Assembly: GCA_950295325.1 (NCBI GenBank)
Contig: OX485805.1
Coordinates: forward strand, 59,060,283 to 59,124,282
Direction of reading: 5' to 3'
From: Polytrichum commune
Taxonomy: Eukaryota > Streptophyta > Polytrichopsida > Polytrichales > Polytrichaceae
DNA: 64,000 bases
The stretch's first letter is position 1; every line of letters starts with the position of its first letter. The position numbers were made by a program, and so were the translations under genes. Below are positions 35,001-47,823 of the stretch, in pieces. The notes below the pieces were generated by a model. The model made no database searches and was not told where the DNA came from. It worked only from the letters and a program-made list of their open reading frames with translations.

Positions 35001-38000
35001 AACTTGAAATTTGAACGTAAATCAAAGAAGTTATGAGTGGATGAAAATCTAAATGTTGATACTTCATCCTTCCATAATTTTTATAGAATTAATCATTTCA
35101 AGGAATGGTACATGTTTATGGAAAGCTATTTAAATGGACTATGACGTGGAAGTGATTAAATTCATGTTTGGGATAAAATACCAAGTCACGTTATAATGAA
35201 TTGCTTTATTGTAGGCTGGTACATATTTTAATATATTTTGGTTATATGATCTTGATATTATGGAAGGCTATCATGAATGTTCTTAAACTTCATATTTGGA
35301 CGTAAATATAAGAAGTTATGAATGAATTAAGTTTTTTAATATTTATATTCAATCAATTCATAATTTTTGTTCATTTAATCATTTCAAGGAGTGCTACATG
35401 TCTTTGGAAAGCTCTTTAAATGGATTATCCCCAAGCCCTTGTGATGCTAATGTGATTGCTAATGGGGAGGCTCATAGAGTTCTTAGATTTGTGGATATTG
35501 AACCGCAGCAGCCGAAGTATGAAGTACGTAAATTTGAAGATTCGAAATGCATGATTTAAAATATTTTGCATCCACGAGGTGGACCGTATGGAGGGCGGTC
35601 TAAAATGACTTGCATTTGATATTCGGACGTAAATCGGTCAAGTTATAACCTGATGAAGTTCGGTGTTCAGATACCTCATCCATCCATAATGCCAACTTAC
35701 ATTATCATCTCAAGGAGTGCTTTGTATGTGTGGGCGGTTTCCAACGTAATAGTGTATTATAGTTGAAATACAAGTTCCAACCGATGTTTAATGTCGTCCT
35801 AGTCAAAATGGTACTTTTCGATACGCATATTTTAAAATGTGTGGGTTGTATCATGTGGACCTTGTTGAGAGCTATCCTATATGTCTTTGACTTTGATATT
35901 TGGACGTAAATTTAAGAAATAATGATCGGATGAATTTTTGAATGTTGATACTTAATTCATCCATAATTTTTGTTTATTTAATCATTTCAATGAGTGCTAT
36001 CTGTTTATGAGAAACTCGTGAAATAGACTATCCCCAAGTCTTTGTGATGTTAATGTGATCGCTAATGGGAAGGCTCATGGAGTTCATAGATTTGTGGATA
36101 TTGAACTGCAGCAGCCAAAGTATGAAGTACTTAAATTTTAGGGTCAAAATGCATGATTTAAAATATTTTACGTCTACGAGGTGGACCGCATGGAGGGGGG
36201 TCAAAAATGACTTTGTGTTAGACATTTGAACGTAAATCGGTGAAGTTATAATCTGATGAAGTTCGGTGCTCTGATACCTCATCCATCCATAATATTTGCT
36301 TACATTATCATCTCAAGGAGTGCTATGTATGTGTGGGCGGTTTCCAACGTAATAGTGTATTATAGTATTGAAATACAAGTTCCCAACGATGTTTAATTTC
36401 GTCCTAGTCAAAATGGTACTTTTCGATACGCATATTTTAAAATGTGTGGGTTGTATCATGTGGACCTTGTTGAGAAATATCCTATATGTCTTTCAATTTG
36501 ATATTTGGACGTGAATAAAAAAATTGGTGATCGGATGTAGTTTGAATGTTGATACTTCATCCATCCATAATTTTTGTTTATTTAATTATTTTAAGGAATG
36601 CTACATGTCTATAAAAAGATCTTTAAATGGACTATTCCCAAGCTCTTGTGATGCCAATGTGATTGAAAGATGTAGTCGTAGAGTTTTAGGAGTTTTTAGA
36701 TTTGTGGATATTGAACCGCAGCAGCCAAAGTATGAAGTACGTAAATCTGAGGGTTCGCAATTCATGATTTAAAATATTTTACGTATATGAGGTGGACTGC
36801 ATGGAGGGCGGTCCAAAATGACTTCGCGTTTGATGTTCGGACGTAAATCGGTCAAGTTATAACCTGATGAAGTTCGATGTTCAGATACCTCATCCATCCA
36901 TAATGTTTGCTTACATTAGCATATCCAGGAGTGCTACATGTGTGTAACGGATTTCCAACGTAATATTGTATAAGAATGTTGAAATGCAAGTTCCCAACGA
37001 TGTTTAAGGTCGTCCTAGTCAAAATGGTGTTTTTCGAAACGCATGTTTTAAAATGTGTGGGTTGTATCATGTGGACCTTCTTAAGAACCATCCTACATGT
37101 TTTTCACCTTGGTATTTGGACGTAAATTTAAGAAATAATGATCGGATGAATTTTTGAGTGTTGATACTTCATTCATCCATAATTTTTGTTTAAGGTATCA
37201 TTTCAAGGAGTGCTACCTATTTATGAAAAGCTCGTGAAATGGACTATTCCCAAGTCCTTCTGATTGGGATCGAAATGTGTAGTTGAAGGCTCATAAGAGT
37301 TCTTAGATGTGTGGATGTTGAACCACAGCAGTCGAAGTATGAAGTACGTAAATTTGAAGGTCACTAAACCCAAAATTTAAAATATTTTGCGTCCATGAGG
37401 TGGAACGCCTAGAGGGCGGTCCAAAATGACTTTGCATTTGACATTCGGACGTAAATCGATCAAGTTATGATCTGATGAAGTTCGGTGTTCTCAGACCTCA
37501 TCCATTCATAATGTTTGCCTACATTATCATCTTCAAAGAGCGCTACATGTGTGCGGGGGGGTTTCCAACGGAATGTGGTTAAGAGTGTTGAAATGCAAGT
37601 TTCCATCGATGTTCAAAGTCTTTCTAGTCAAAATGGATGTTTTCCGGGATGCATGTTTTAAAATGTGTAAGTTGTATCATGTGGACCTTGTAGAGAGCTA
37701 TTTTACATGTATTTGAACTTGATATTCGTACGTAAATTTAAGAAGTAATGATCGGATGAAGTTTAGAATGTTGATACTTCATCCATCCATAATTTTTGTT
37801 TATTTAATCATTTCAAAGAGTGCTACATGTCTATGGAAAGCTCATTGAATGGACTATTCCCAAGTCCTTATGATGCCAATGTAATCGAAATATGTAGTTG
37901 GAGGCTCATAGGAGCTCTTAAATTTGTGAAAAATGAACCGCAGCACCGAAGTATGAAATACGTAAATTTGAGGATCGCAAAATTCATGATTTAAAATATT

Positions 38001-38110
38001 TTGCGTCCACGAGGTGGACCGCATGGAAGGCGGCCCAAAGTAACTTTGCGTTTGACATTCCGATGTAAATCGGTCAAGTTATGACCTGATGAAGTTCAGT
38101 GTAACTCAGT
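35001..38110 (+). repeat. Diverged tandem repeat of about 607 bp
   Basis: The marker GTGGATATTGAACCGCAGCA recurs at 35491, 36094, 36704, 37311 and about 37926, spacings of 603, 610, 607 and 615 bp. Each unit also has TCATTTCAAGGAGTGCTAC, CACGAGGTGGACCGCATGGA and GGACGTAAATCGGTCAAGTT. Copies differ by many substitutions and small indels. No coding frame is conserved between units. Confidence 0.9.
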
Positions 38111-39519
38111 CAACGTAACCTTCATAAGAGGGTCTTGACTATAGCTAACTCTACTTCGAGGTTAATTTTGGTTTATAAATGAGTGTTTCCCGCAATCTGC
38201 AAGTGACTAGGGGTTTAGTGTTTCATGGGATTTAGTTTGAGTGGGACCCTACAAACAAGAACAAAATAGTTGCAGCAACTCCATGGATACTTTGCTAACC
38301 TGGAGGCATTGTAGGATATGTGGGCGACTTTTTAGATTGTAGGCCATGTTTATTTCTCGATTACCTAGTTGTCCTAAGTGGCGGGCACTGCACTTTAATA
38401 TCGTAGTTGTTATAACCTACAACAACTGAAACAATATTTGCATTCATACCAATGATTGTAGAGAACCGACAGTTAGTTACAAATGAACCGGTTGAATTTG
38501 AGAAATAACCGGTCGAAGTTCAAGATTGTAGGAAAATTACCTTCATTTTAGAGGAATTATAGAATATACCTCAATTTCACAAAAGAAAACCGGAGGATGT
38601 CAACATGTAATCCGTTGGACTTCATGATTGGAACATCACAATCTTAATCATTTGATATGGTTGTATACATACATATATTTATCAAAATCTTGTAAATTAC
38701 AAGGAGTGGTTATCTGGTAGTAAGAAGTTTAAAAGTGCTGACATGACAGGTCAAAGCAGTTTCACGAACAAGCTTTGGTCGATGTCTCCACTCCTTCGTG
38801 CCACTATGTCTGCATGAGGTGCTGCTTTCACATATGGAAGGGTCAATAATATGATTTTTGCTATTTGCTGTATACTGCAGTCCTTCCATAATAAGCGGGT
38901 GAGAGTCGGTGCTCCCCTTATGATCGGCGAGGACCGGCATTAAGTTACAGATGAGCTGGCTGAGTTTGAGAAAGATTCAACGTTATGTATGACATGTTAA
39001 ACATATAATATATCAATTAATATCATAATCATATTAAAATTAAACTAATAATATAATGCATAGTATAAAATTACACACTTAAATATTTAAAATAAAACAT
39101 GCTTTAATTTAAGAATACCACACGTTGTAGGACATATAAATAGGAATCTAAAATGATATTGTGGTAAAAATTCGGATGTGATACGAAAAACTTATTAATG
39201 GATGAAGTTTTATGAAGATAAGAATTAAATTAAAGCTGAAAGATTTAAATCATGAATCAATATTATAATGTACGACATGTTATATATATATTTATTAAAA
39301 TTATTAAAATTATAATCATATCAAAATTGTGCTAATATCATAATTGGCAGTATTATATAATTACATATTCATTCATCCAGGATAAAATATGCTTTACTTT
39401 TAAGATATAATTACGTGTTTATAGCATGTGAATTCCAATCCAAAATGACCTTGTGCTAAATTTTTGGACATCATATCAAATAATTATGAACGGATGAAGT
39501 TTTGTGTTGATAATTTGGT
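38111..39519. repeat. Dispersed-repeat fragments and AT-rich DNA
   Basis: 38460-38625 and 38880-38985 belong to the family found in the right arm of the Mutator-like element (GGATGTCAACATGTAA; GACCGGCATTAAGTTACAGA). 39000-39520 is AT-rich and twice carries a degenerate GGATGAAGTTTT motif like that of the satellites. Confidence 0.65.
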
Positions 39520-39744
39520 TTAGGGACATGCGGGATGTGCAGACATTGCTTCGCTCCCCTCCATTGCTGATGTGGCCGCCGTGTGATCCAACCCAATATC
39601 ACTCGCACGAACTGCTAATCCGTGATCAATCTCTGTAAGAAGTGTTAACTTGGATTGAATATTAACCCTGCTCCAACAGAAGCTTATACTATCATGGAAT
39701 GAGGACAAATCGCTCAAGAACAGATCACAAGTCAGATCCTGCAT
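39520..39744 (-). pseudogene. Exon-like ORF, unrecognised
   Basis: The frame is preceded by ATCCATGCAG, a plausible splice acceptor, and reads DLTCDLFLSDLSSFHDSISF, later HGLAVRASDIGLDHTAAT, ending at a stop. Composition looks more coding than its AT-rich surroundings. I do not recognise the family and see no sure partner exon. Confidence 0.35.
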
Positions 39745-39779
39745 GGATATATAAGGGGTCCTGGATAAGTCGAATAGTA

Positions 39780-40498
39780 AAGATATGCCTATTCAGCACA
39801 GGAATGTCAAAAATTTCCCAAAAAAATTAAGTACAAATGACTGTATGCCTAGTTGATCATGTTAGGTATTGAAATCTAACCAGAGCTAGATCTCGGGTGT
39901 CAAGCACTGTACTGTAACATGTCCCAACTCAATTCCATGCAAGGATTGTAGAGTTTGAACCCAAGCCTTATAATCTTTCTGCTAGGGCATTTTCAACTGA
40001 AGTGAATGAATACGATAATCGGTCAAAATGGGTGAGAGCAGAAAATTTAGGGCCTCGTGATTGAATTCATAACTACAATTTCAAAACGAGTGTACAAAAG
40101 AGGATATTCATGATATGGCTGACTGTAGCTAATATCAAATCTCAAGGTAACAGGAATAAAGTTGATGCCCTTTCTATCCTTAGTATCAGGATAGTTGGGA
40201 GTGGAGATTGATTGAACAGACTCTTCCCGGCCCCTTGACTCCTCAAATCATTTAGAATCACGGTACTACACTACAGTAGGAAACTTATTGAAGGGTTGGA
40301 TTATGGTTACCTGACAGGGGAGCAAATGAGCCCAATCTTAGGCATCAAGTAAACCTGGCTTTTGATTACTCGATCCTGGACTAGAAGTCCGGGTGTCACC
40401 ATGAAGCCAACTTTAGAAGAGAAAAAAAATGAGTTGAAAGGATAGACTGTTAGGACATCCATGTCTCCATAAACTTGGAATTTCAAGTGGTCGAGTCT
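39780..40498. other. No gene recognised
   Basis: Short ORFs only, with no motif or repeat that I can name. Confidence 0.35.
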
Positions 40499-40753
40499 TC
40501 ACACAGAAGATAGCAGCTGGAGGTTCAGAGGAGAAAGCCAGTTTGTGTGCTTCATTGCCTCCAATAGATCCTCAACCAGACTTTGAGGCCATTCGTCCCA
40601 CCACTGTAGTTCATCATGAATTGTTTGGAATCTCCTGTTGCAAAACATATGAAAATAACCTTGGTATACCTTGCCATCCGGATCGATTGCATCTGTTGGG
40701 CCAAGGAGCGCCAACTTTTGATACTCATCCCTTGTTGACATCCTGTCCGACAA
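40499..40753 (-). pseudogene. Protein-like ORF fragment, family unknown
   Basis: The 84-codon frame contains LALLGPTDAIDPDGKVYQGY, then FHMFCNRRFQTIHDELQWWD and EWPQSLVEDLLEAMKH. Amino-acid use is protein-like, rich in W, D and E. It looks like part of a conserved protein, but I cannot name it. It begins at the edge of a dispersed repeat (40754 onward), so it may have been cut or captured. Confidence 0.45.
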
Positions 40754-40769
40754 GGATGCATCCTAAACT

Positions 40770-40985
40770 GCAGTCCTTCTATAGGAGGCATGTGAGAGTC
40801 GTTGCTCACCCTATGATCAGGGAGGACCGGCATTAAGTTACAGATGAGCCGGCTGAGTTTGAGAAAGAACTGGTTAAAGTTCGAGACTGCAGGAAAATTA
40901 TCGATCATTTAGAGGAATTTATGGAATATACCCAATTTAAGAAAGGAAAACCAAAGGATGTCAACATGTAACCAGTTGGGCTTGC
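40770..40985. repeat. Dispersed repeat copy of the Mutator-arm family
   Basis: ACTGCAGTCCTTC, GACCGGCATTAAGTTACAGA and GGATGTCAACATGTAACCAG occur in the same order as at 38880-38985 and 38500-38625, and in the right arm of the Mutator-like element in reverse complement. Confidence 0.75.
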
Positions 40986-41439
40986 AAGCACTGGGATTTC
41001 AACTGATTATGCCCGATCATTGTGGTCACCCTCCTGCAGGCTGGACCCAATGCAGTTCCTCAAAAGAAGGAGAAGTGAGGATGCAGAAGGAGGTCGGATT
41101 CCTGGTTCTCTGTTTCATACCCCTACTCCTGCTGCTGCACAGGAATCATCTTCAGTTCTCAAGAGAATTCCGAAGCAGCAATGTAGTCCTCCTGCAGCCG
41201 GCCTGGAAGTTAAGTGTAAGGTTAAGGTTGGGAGTCAGTCTTGTGTATGCTCAGGTCTGCAACACTGGGCTGATGAGCACGTCACGTTAGGAGGATCTGC
41301 TCGTTTCTACATTTGCATGCAGTATACAATATAGCCCAATCCAAAACAAAAAGTATCCAACTTTCTAGCCTTTTAAACCTGTCATTACATTTGTTCACAA
41401 TTTTCGTCTGCTGGTGCTAAGTACACGGAGCTGCCAACC

Positions 41440-41720
41440 TCTTTCTAAAAGTGACTGCAAGTGGTTTCTAAAAGTGACAGTTTTTTGCTTTATCTGAGGA
41501 AATAAGTGGCGGACCCAGTGAATTCACCAGCGATCAGATGTTGCTGCCTGAAGTCCGTAAACTTACTAAAATTTTCACAAAATTCAAATTGATCAGGACC
41601 ATATCAGCAGTCCATACACGAAGGGTGATCATCGGATTTGTTTGCACCTTGGATATCCATGTTTAGGGTTTATTTTAATGCTAGTAGTGTGCATGTTTGA
41701 CAAATTACATTTGACTTTCG
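41440..41720. repeat. Segment duplicated at 42300-42530
   Basis: Both copies carry GTTGCTGCCTGA, CATATCAGCAGTCCATACA (or CAGATCAGCAGTCCATACA) and ATGCTAGT-GTG-ATGTTTGACA in the same order. Both adjoin CTAAAAGTGAC repeat DNA. Confidence 0.8.
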
Positions 41721-41915
41721 AGTTCAAATCCAAAGTGTCACGTAACATTTTCAGTGAAAATTTTAAAAATAAATACAACTGTCAGTTGACATCTACAGGT
41801 ACTTATAAGCTAATCCAAAGATTACTTCATCAATACACCATCTCAAATTGGCTTCTGATCAACTCTGACTTATCTTCTTATTGGAACTTCCATATAAAAT
41901 TCCATATATAACATT

Positions 41916-42340
41916 CTAAAATTTTACTTTAACTGCGGAAATAGGGTGCGGACCACTTTCTAAAAGTGACTGCAGATGCATTCTAAAAGTGACACTAAAT
42001 TTTACTTTAACTGCGGGAATAGGGAGCGGGCCACTTTCTAAAAGTGACTGCAGATGCATTCTAAAAGTGACACTAAATTTTACTTTAACTGCGGAAATAG
42101 GGAGCGGGCCACTTTCTAAAAGTGACTGCAGATGCATTCTAAAAGTGACACTAAATTTTACTTTAACTGGGGAAATAGGGTGCGGACCACTTTCTAAAAG
42201 TGACTGCAGATGCATTCTAAAAGTGACAATAAATTTTACTTTAACTGCGGAAATAGGGAGCGGACCACTTTCTAAAAGTGACTGCAGATGCATTCTAAAA
42301 GTGACACTAAATTTTACTTTAACTGCGGAAATAGGGTGCG
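41916..42340. repeat. 78-bp tandem repeat, about 5.3 copies
   Basis: The marker TTTTACTTTAACTGCGG recurs every 78 bp (41922, 42000, 42078, 42156, 42234, 42312). Because 78 is a multiple of three, both strands give ORFs with a 26-residue repeat; I regard them as by-products. Each unit has CACTTTCTAAAAGTG, which is partly self-complementary. Confidence 0.95.
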
Positions 42341-42779
42341 GGCCCCAGTGAAAGCAACAGTGATCAGTCGTTGCTGCCTGATGTCCCTGAACTTACTGAG
42401 AGGGTCACAACATTTTAATCGTTCATGTCCAGATCAGCAGTCCATACAGGGAAGGTAATCATCAGATTTGGTCGCGACTTGAATATTCATGAAATTCCTA
42501 ATATGAATGCTAGTGTGTATGTTTGACATATTTAATCTGACTTTCAACTCCAATTCTGAATTGTCGATGCCCTCTTCTCCTGGAACTTACTGCTGCAGCT
42601 ATGTGGTGTGTAGGAAAAGGAAAATAATAAAGAGAACGAGTGTGGGTTTGAGTGAGTTTGTGGACTCACATGAGCGCCTCCAGGGTGATTGTGCAAGAAG
42701 GTGGTGCCATCGTAAACTTCCTCGTCTACTGCTACCCACGCATCCTCGGCGGTTGCTGTGAGCTAAGGGTTCCTCATAG

Positions 42780-43005
42780 CTAAACTGCAGGTGACTCAAG
42801 TTGTATTCGGGGGCGGTGTCAATTTGAGGGGCCGCGCTCAAATGCTGGCGGGAGTGGGAGCCTCGACATGGTGAAAACCATGCACGCACGCACACACGCA
42901 TGCACGCACTGTGATTATTGTCTACGTTGACATCCTGCAACCACACAACCATGCTTATTAGAAAAACTAAGATCAGCAACTGCAGGCAACCGGAAGCTAA
43001 TTCCG
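42780..43005. repeat. Segment duplicated at 45395-45600
   Basis: TAAACTGCAGGTGACT, CATGGTGAAAACCATGCACG, GATTATTGTCTACGTTGACA and ACTAAGATCAGCAACTGCAG recur in order at 45395-45600. The copies differ by about one base in ten, and this one has an expanded CGCACACACGCATG run. Confidence 0.85.
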
Positions 43006-43273
43006 ACGGACACCTGTAGACGGATTTCTAGACAGAAGATGGCACTCGATATTCAACAGGTAAATATGTCCTATATCGATGTCCACAGAGATTTTTGGGC
43101 AAAATCAGTCAAGGTCCAAGTGTTTCCAAATCCAACAGTTACATGTTCATATCTTTCTGGTTTTCTTTATTGATTTCAGGTACTTTCTATAGATTCTTCT
43201 AAAATGATCAGCGATTTGGCTAAAGTTTTCAACTTGAGCCAGAGACTCCTCAGACTCAACCAACCCATCGTAA

Positions 43274-43540
43274 CTAGCAGTTGGATGTAGCTTGTAACTT
43301 CTTTTTGTGCTTCACGTCTTCTTCAATGTGAAGGTCTTTGTTAGGGCAGGTGGTTCTCCGGTGGCCTGGTTGCTTACAAAGACCACACCGAACTAGATGA
43401 AGGTTTTTGACAGAGACCTTTTTCACATACCCAAGCTCAGGGCAGAAATGGCATCGATGACCTTCTTTCCCACAGTGCTTGCTGAAGAATTTGACTCTTG
43501 CAAGACTTTCCGCAGACTTTCTCTGTGCAGTGTTGGCCTA
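43274..43540 (-). pseudogene. CCHC zinc-knuckle protein, last-exon fragment
   Basis: The minus-strand frame reads QRKSAESLARVKFFSKHCGK, then HRCHFCPELGYVKKVSVKNL, then CGLCKQPGHRRTTCPNKD and a lysine-rich end before TAG 43274-43276. CGLCKQPGHRRTTC is an intact CCHC zinc knuckle, a single-stranded nucleic-acid-binding fold. The exon start (CATACAG, then GCTTTAGGCC) has one base more than a partial copy at 47824 and puts a TAG in this frame. So this copy may carry a frame-shifting insertion, or splicing may start further in. Confidence 0.6.
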
Positions 43541-43847
43541 AAGCCTGTATGGTCATGATATACCTAAACATGAGGTCTGATCAACAACCACAAAACTAAG
43601 AACCAGCTCATGATTAAATAACTTCCACATAGACTCCCGGTTAAGTAACAGTGCATCCACATTATGAAGTAGACGATGTCAATCTACAGGGACGTCACCT
43701 ACAAAAAAGTCCCTTTAATTACCCTACATACATAACCAGAAATACGTAAAGCGCATGAGAAGCAATCTGTCAACCTTAAAATACTTTAAGCTTAAGTGCT
43801 GGAGAATAAACTACATATAGAACCCTAAAAGAAGATTGACTCACCTG

Positions 43848-44983
43848 CATGTCTAGCAAACTGACTTGTCTTGATGGGCTTTTTACACAAATTGCAAGAA
43901 ACCTGTCAAAGATTAAATTCACACATCCATGAGAACTCGACATGAGGAGCAGTAACATTTTTATGAAGGACAAACAGGAAAAAGATAAATTAATCTGGAT
44001 ATCTTCAATAAGTACCAGGCTGAGGGTGTCTGCCAGTGGTTCCGATCAAATACATGCATGTCTGCCAAATTCAAGTGAAACAGCCTCAGAAACAATGCGC
44101 TCCACAAAAGAGTGAACCCAAACATGAAGATACTGCAATGCAACTATCCTGCCAGCTGCCTGCTGTTGTCTCTCAAAGCGTATGTCCAAACATGAAGCTT
44201 GATAATAAGACAATGTAGACGTCCACACAACTAGCATTTCAGGGTTTAGGGTGCATTTCGATGCATATTCATCTCTTTGAATAGGAACTTAGTATAGAAG
44301 TGATATAGCCACTTGATTGTTACCATCTTCCTCAAGAAGGTTGGGTTCATCAGCCTCTTCCAGTTCTCTTTGCACAGCTAGTATATGTGCTTTCTGCTGG
44401 GCTTCTTCCTCTGAAAGCACCACATATAAGCAATCAAGAAATACTTCTACAGGTTCTTTGGACATGGAGAAATGCCAAGAGCATAACATTAGCTTGTCCA
44501 GAGACTCTTAGTGTTGACTTAAGTGAGTCACACCTGCTGAACCATTGGCAACCAGGCACTACAATGAGGGCACTTCAAGTGAGAGAGATTGCATCACAGG
44601 CAACCAAGCAAATACAATGCATATCATTTAAGATGTCACAGAAATTGGAAATAGCTAAAGACAGCACTGTAGGACTATTTGAAACGTCAATTCAGAACAT
44701 TCGAGTGGACTCCACCAGCAATCAATTTTTAATTTTTTCGGTAGCAGCAAACCTTAGCCTCCATAAGTTTGAGTTGTGTATCAAATTCAGTATCATCTCT
44801 TTCCTTTCCACTACATTACCTCCCAAGTGACACCCACGCATTGATTCTGTCACATGGAAAGACATATCTGACTAGAGAAGTTATCACAAACCTGCAGATA
44901 ATTCTGCTGGAGCCCCACTATTAAGGAGTTTTGCCATTAGTGACATCTTTCCTTTCCCGACCTCGATAGGGTTTGTTGGCAAC
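43848..44983 (-). pseudogene. Plant zinc-finger gene, exons of a conserved protein
   Basis: Four exons line up on the minus strand. 44983-44892 encodes GKGKMSLMAKLLNSGAPAEL. 44410-44324 encodes HILAVQRELEEADEPNLLEE. An exon ending at 44016 encodes DMHVFDRNHWQTPSAW. An exon ending at 43848 encodes VSCNLCKKPIKTSQFARHA, the start of an SGF11/SCA7-like zinc finger. Splice phases agree across the first three exons. Plant proteins with this order of motifs are familiar to me, but I cannot give a symbol. Joining exon 3 to exon 4 at the visible GT-AG sites shifts the frame by one base. The last Cys of the finger would lie in a following exon I cannot assign. The copy is probably damaged, unless a nonstandard splice is used. 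A first exon may lie near 45600-45810. Confidence 0.6.
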
Positions 44984-45394
44984 CTACAATATCAAGAAGA
45001 AGGGTCAGCAAAGAGAAAACGTATTGTCAACAATAAGGAGCCAATTTCATCCAGCCAATTTTATGAGACACCATTCAAGACTACTTATAAAAAATTAATC
45101 AGAATGCATTTCTTGATATCAGGCGGAAGTTAAACTAACGTGTCCACAGACGGCGGGAGTATGCGTGCACATTCGGGAGGCTACTTATATTGCCCAAAAA
45201 TCAACCCAAACAAGAACGTCGAACACTACTCTATTCGAAGACAAAATATGGGTTCCCACAAATTCCTTAAAAGGTAGGCCGCAAAAATACCACATCCTCC
45301 AAAGACAGAGAAGGTGGTCTCCAACGTCTTTTTCAGTGGCTGACATACAAACTACAAGCCAATTTCTAATAAAATTACACAAACTCTCATGGAG

Positions 45395-45600
45395 CAGGGT
45401 AAACTGCAGGTGACTGAAGTTGTGGTGGTGGGTGGTGTCATCCGGAAGGGCCGGGCTCAAATGCTCGCGGGAGAGAGGGAGCCTCAACATGGCGAAAACC
45501 ATGCACGCACGCACACTGATTATTGTCTACGTTGACTTCCTTCAACCACACCACGCCTATGAGAGAAACTAAGATCAGCAACAGCAGGCAACTGGAAGCT
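45395..45600. repeat. Second copy of the 42780-43005 segment
   Basis: See the first copy for the shared markers. It overlaps a minus-strand ORF (45520-45810) that could be the first exon of the zinc-finger gene. TTTAGGGTATTG upstream at about 45895 is telobox-like. Confidence 0.8.
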
Positions 45601-45899
45601 CGGAGCAGGCTCCACGATAGATGATTTAGTATGGAGCATGGGCGGCTCCAAGGCACTCAGATCCAACATCGTCGAAGAGCTCACTAACGACCAATGAGTC
45701 GCCGCTGCAACACAATCGATACGGCACGGAGATGATGAAGAAATATCGAACTCAAAAACAATAAACTTTGAAACCTGCTCCCTAAAACACACACACCAGA
45801 TGACCCACAATAGAACTGGAAAGGAAGCAAAACCTGGTGAAAAATAACGAGTAAGCTACGTAGCTTGGCGATGCGGTGGGAAGTCCAGTATTGGGTTTA

Positions 45900-47026
45900 G
45901 GGTATTGTGTGGGACACCCACTGACGAGCGTACGTGCAACCGTAATTCATCTCTGCCTGCAAACAATTCAGGAGGTGTTGCTCGCGCGGAAGATTTGGTG
46001 AACTGGACACCAGCTTTCCATTAGCTTGCAGTGACCACTCATGTAAACCCTACGGGGGTGACTAAATCGACCAGAGAGACACGCACAGCAGCGTTGGCCA
46101 AGTTGTTTTAGTCAATTAGGTGGTGAAGGGTTTTGGGTTTTAGGGTTGAAATTCTTCCATTGATAAATTTACTGCTGGTTTTAGGGTGGACTTGGGGATT
46201 GGTACTGTAGTTAGAATGGGAGTCCCAGTGCAGGTGCTACTGTATTCGTTGGATAGCATTGCACGATTCTAAATAGGTAGTGACACTAATGACAATACTT
46301 GCTGTAGTTAACGTACTCCCAGCTTCCTCACCCGCAGTAAATAAATTACCTCTCAACTATTCATGGGTTCCGCATTATTTGTGGATTTGTTGCTGGTTTA
46401 GCTCCTGGACTCTAGATTGACAGTGCAAGTGTATGCCAATAACTAGAGGTTGATATCGAAGACAGAAATATTGCAACGTGTGTGGAGCAGTGTGGTGATC
46501 ATGCAAGGGTGTCTAATTGGTATACTTTATTTTCAAGGGAATTGTAAACAGAATACAATCTAGTAAAAGGAAAAAAATCCAGTAGAATTCCAGGCTTCAG
46601 AATGTGCTCACCACACATTGTTCCATGTTGGACGACAATTTACCAAACGTCAATTCATAAGGTTATATCAACCTAAATGCAATGTGCATGCACTCTAAAG
46701 ATCTGCTCCCCCAGTATTGAGCCCTTGTAGTGTTGTAATGCCTCACCCAGCAACCGGCCAAGATATTTTATCGATCAAGTCATGAACTGCTTGAGAACAT
46801 TGAGAGAGGGTAACGAGCATGCAATAAAATCCTGTAAGAGGGTTCATAAAGATTCTAAAATGCTGTCGAATTCCACCTGGGCACCCGTGATACTAAATAG
46901 GTATCTTTTTCAATATTAGTGGTGAATAACCTCCAACCTGTGGATTACGCTCCTTCTTGGTACTCTTGCCTCTTCACACCCACTTGTGATAAACGTCCTT
47001 GTTAGACCTACTTCCCTTAAAAGAGT
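45900..47026. other. No gene recognised
   Basis: No ORF or structure I can support, apart from short GGGTTTTAGGG-like words at about 46130-46185. Confidence 0.4.
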
Positions 47027-47195
47027 TGTTTTCTCGCTAATTGCCATGTTCCTTTGGACTGATATTCTTGGGAAGAGTGCAGGCTACGAATGGGGAGACC
47101 TAACTGCTTGTCACTAATGAGCTGGTTGAGTTTAAGAATTAACCTCTGCAAGTTTGAAGCAAATCGTTGAACATGTAGATTATACCTTAGAAAAT
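47027..47195. repeat. Exact ~165-bp duplication with 49655-49830
   Basis: From AGTTGTTTTCTCGCTAATTG to GAACATGTAGATTATACC I see no difference from the copy at 49655. The end of the segment (from ATGAGCTGGTTGAGTTTAAG) belongs to the dispersed family also present in the Mutator-like arm. Confidence 0.9.
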
Positions 47196-47823
47196 ACCTT
47201 GAATCAATAAGCAAAACCGTTAGGTATCAGCATGTAATTGGATAAGACTAGGAAACATTTGGCTCTCGGCCGCTTTTGCTCAAAATTTTCCCCCACCTCT
47301 GAGCAAGGGTTGGTGCCAGATCGTGTCAGCGATTTTTTGGATCCCTTGGTGTCTTTCAAAAAGTTTAAAATTTGCCCCAAGCACTAGTCTAAATATTGCA
47401 TCTAGTGTCAGTCACTATTTGGATTCCCACAATACTGTATCTTTATACTACCGATGTAATTTCCAACTGAGGAAAGATGCTCTACGATCTTCAAAACGAT
47501 CAACTGAGGAAAGATGCTCTATGACCTTTGTTGGTGAACAATGAGATGTACAGTAAATAGGCTAGGTAGGAGATAGAGCATTGTTTAATTCATACTATAT
47601 TTACATGAAGCTCCATGCCTGACTGTATGTGGCCATCTTTTATTGATGGGATGAAAATTTTAACTCCACTCATTCTCGGGTCATACTGCAATGCTCGTGC
47701 TCACAGACTACAACCTGTGTCGCAAATGTGTGGTCGAATTGAGTTTTGTTTAAACAAGTTCTTCCATGAAATGCCTAAACTACAGTAGAACTACACATTC
47801 AAGGCAGAAGCTACACAATCCCA

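Noticed and set aside
41916-42351. ORFs of 120-125 codons with a 26-residue repeat, both strands
   Set aside because: A 78-bp tandem period keeps any open frame open on both strands. The repeat explains them fully.
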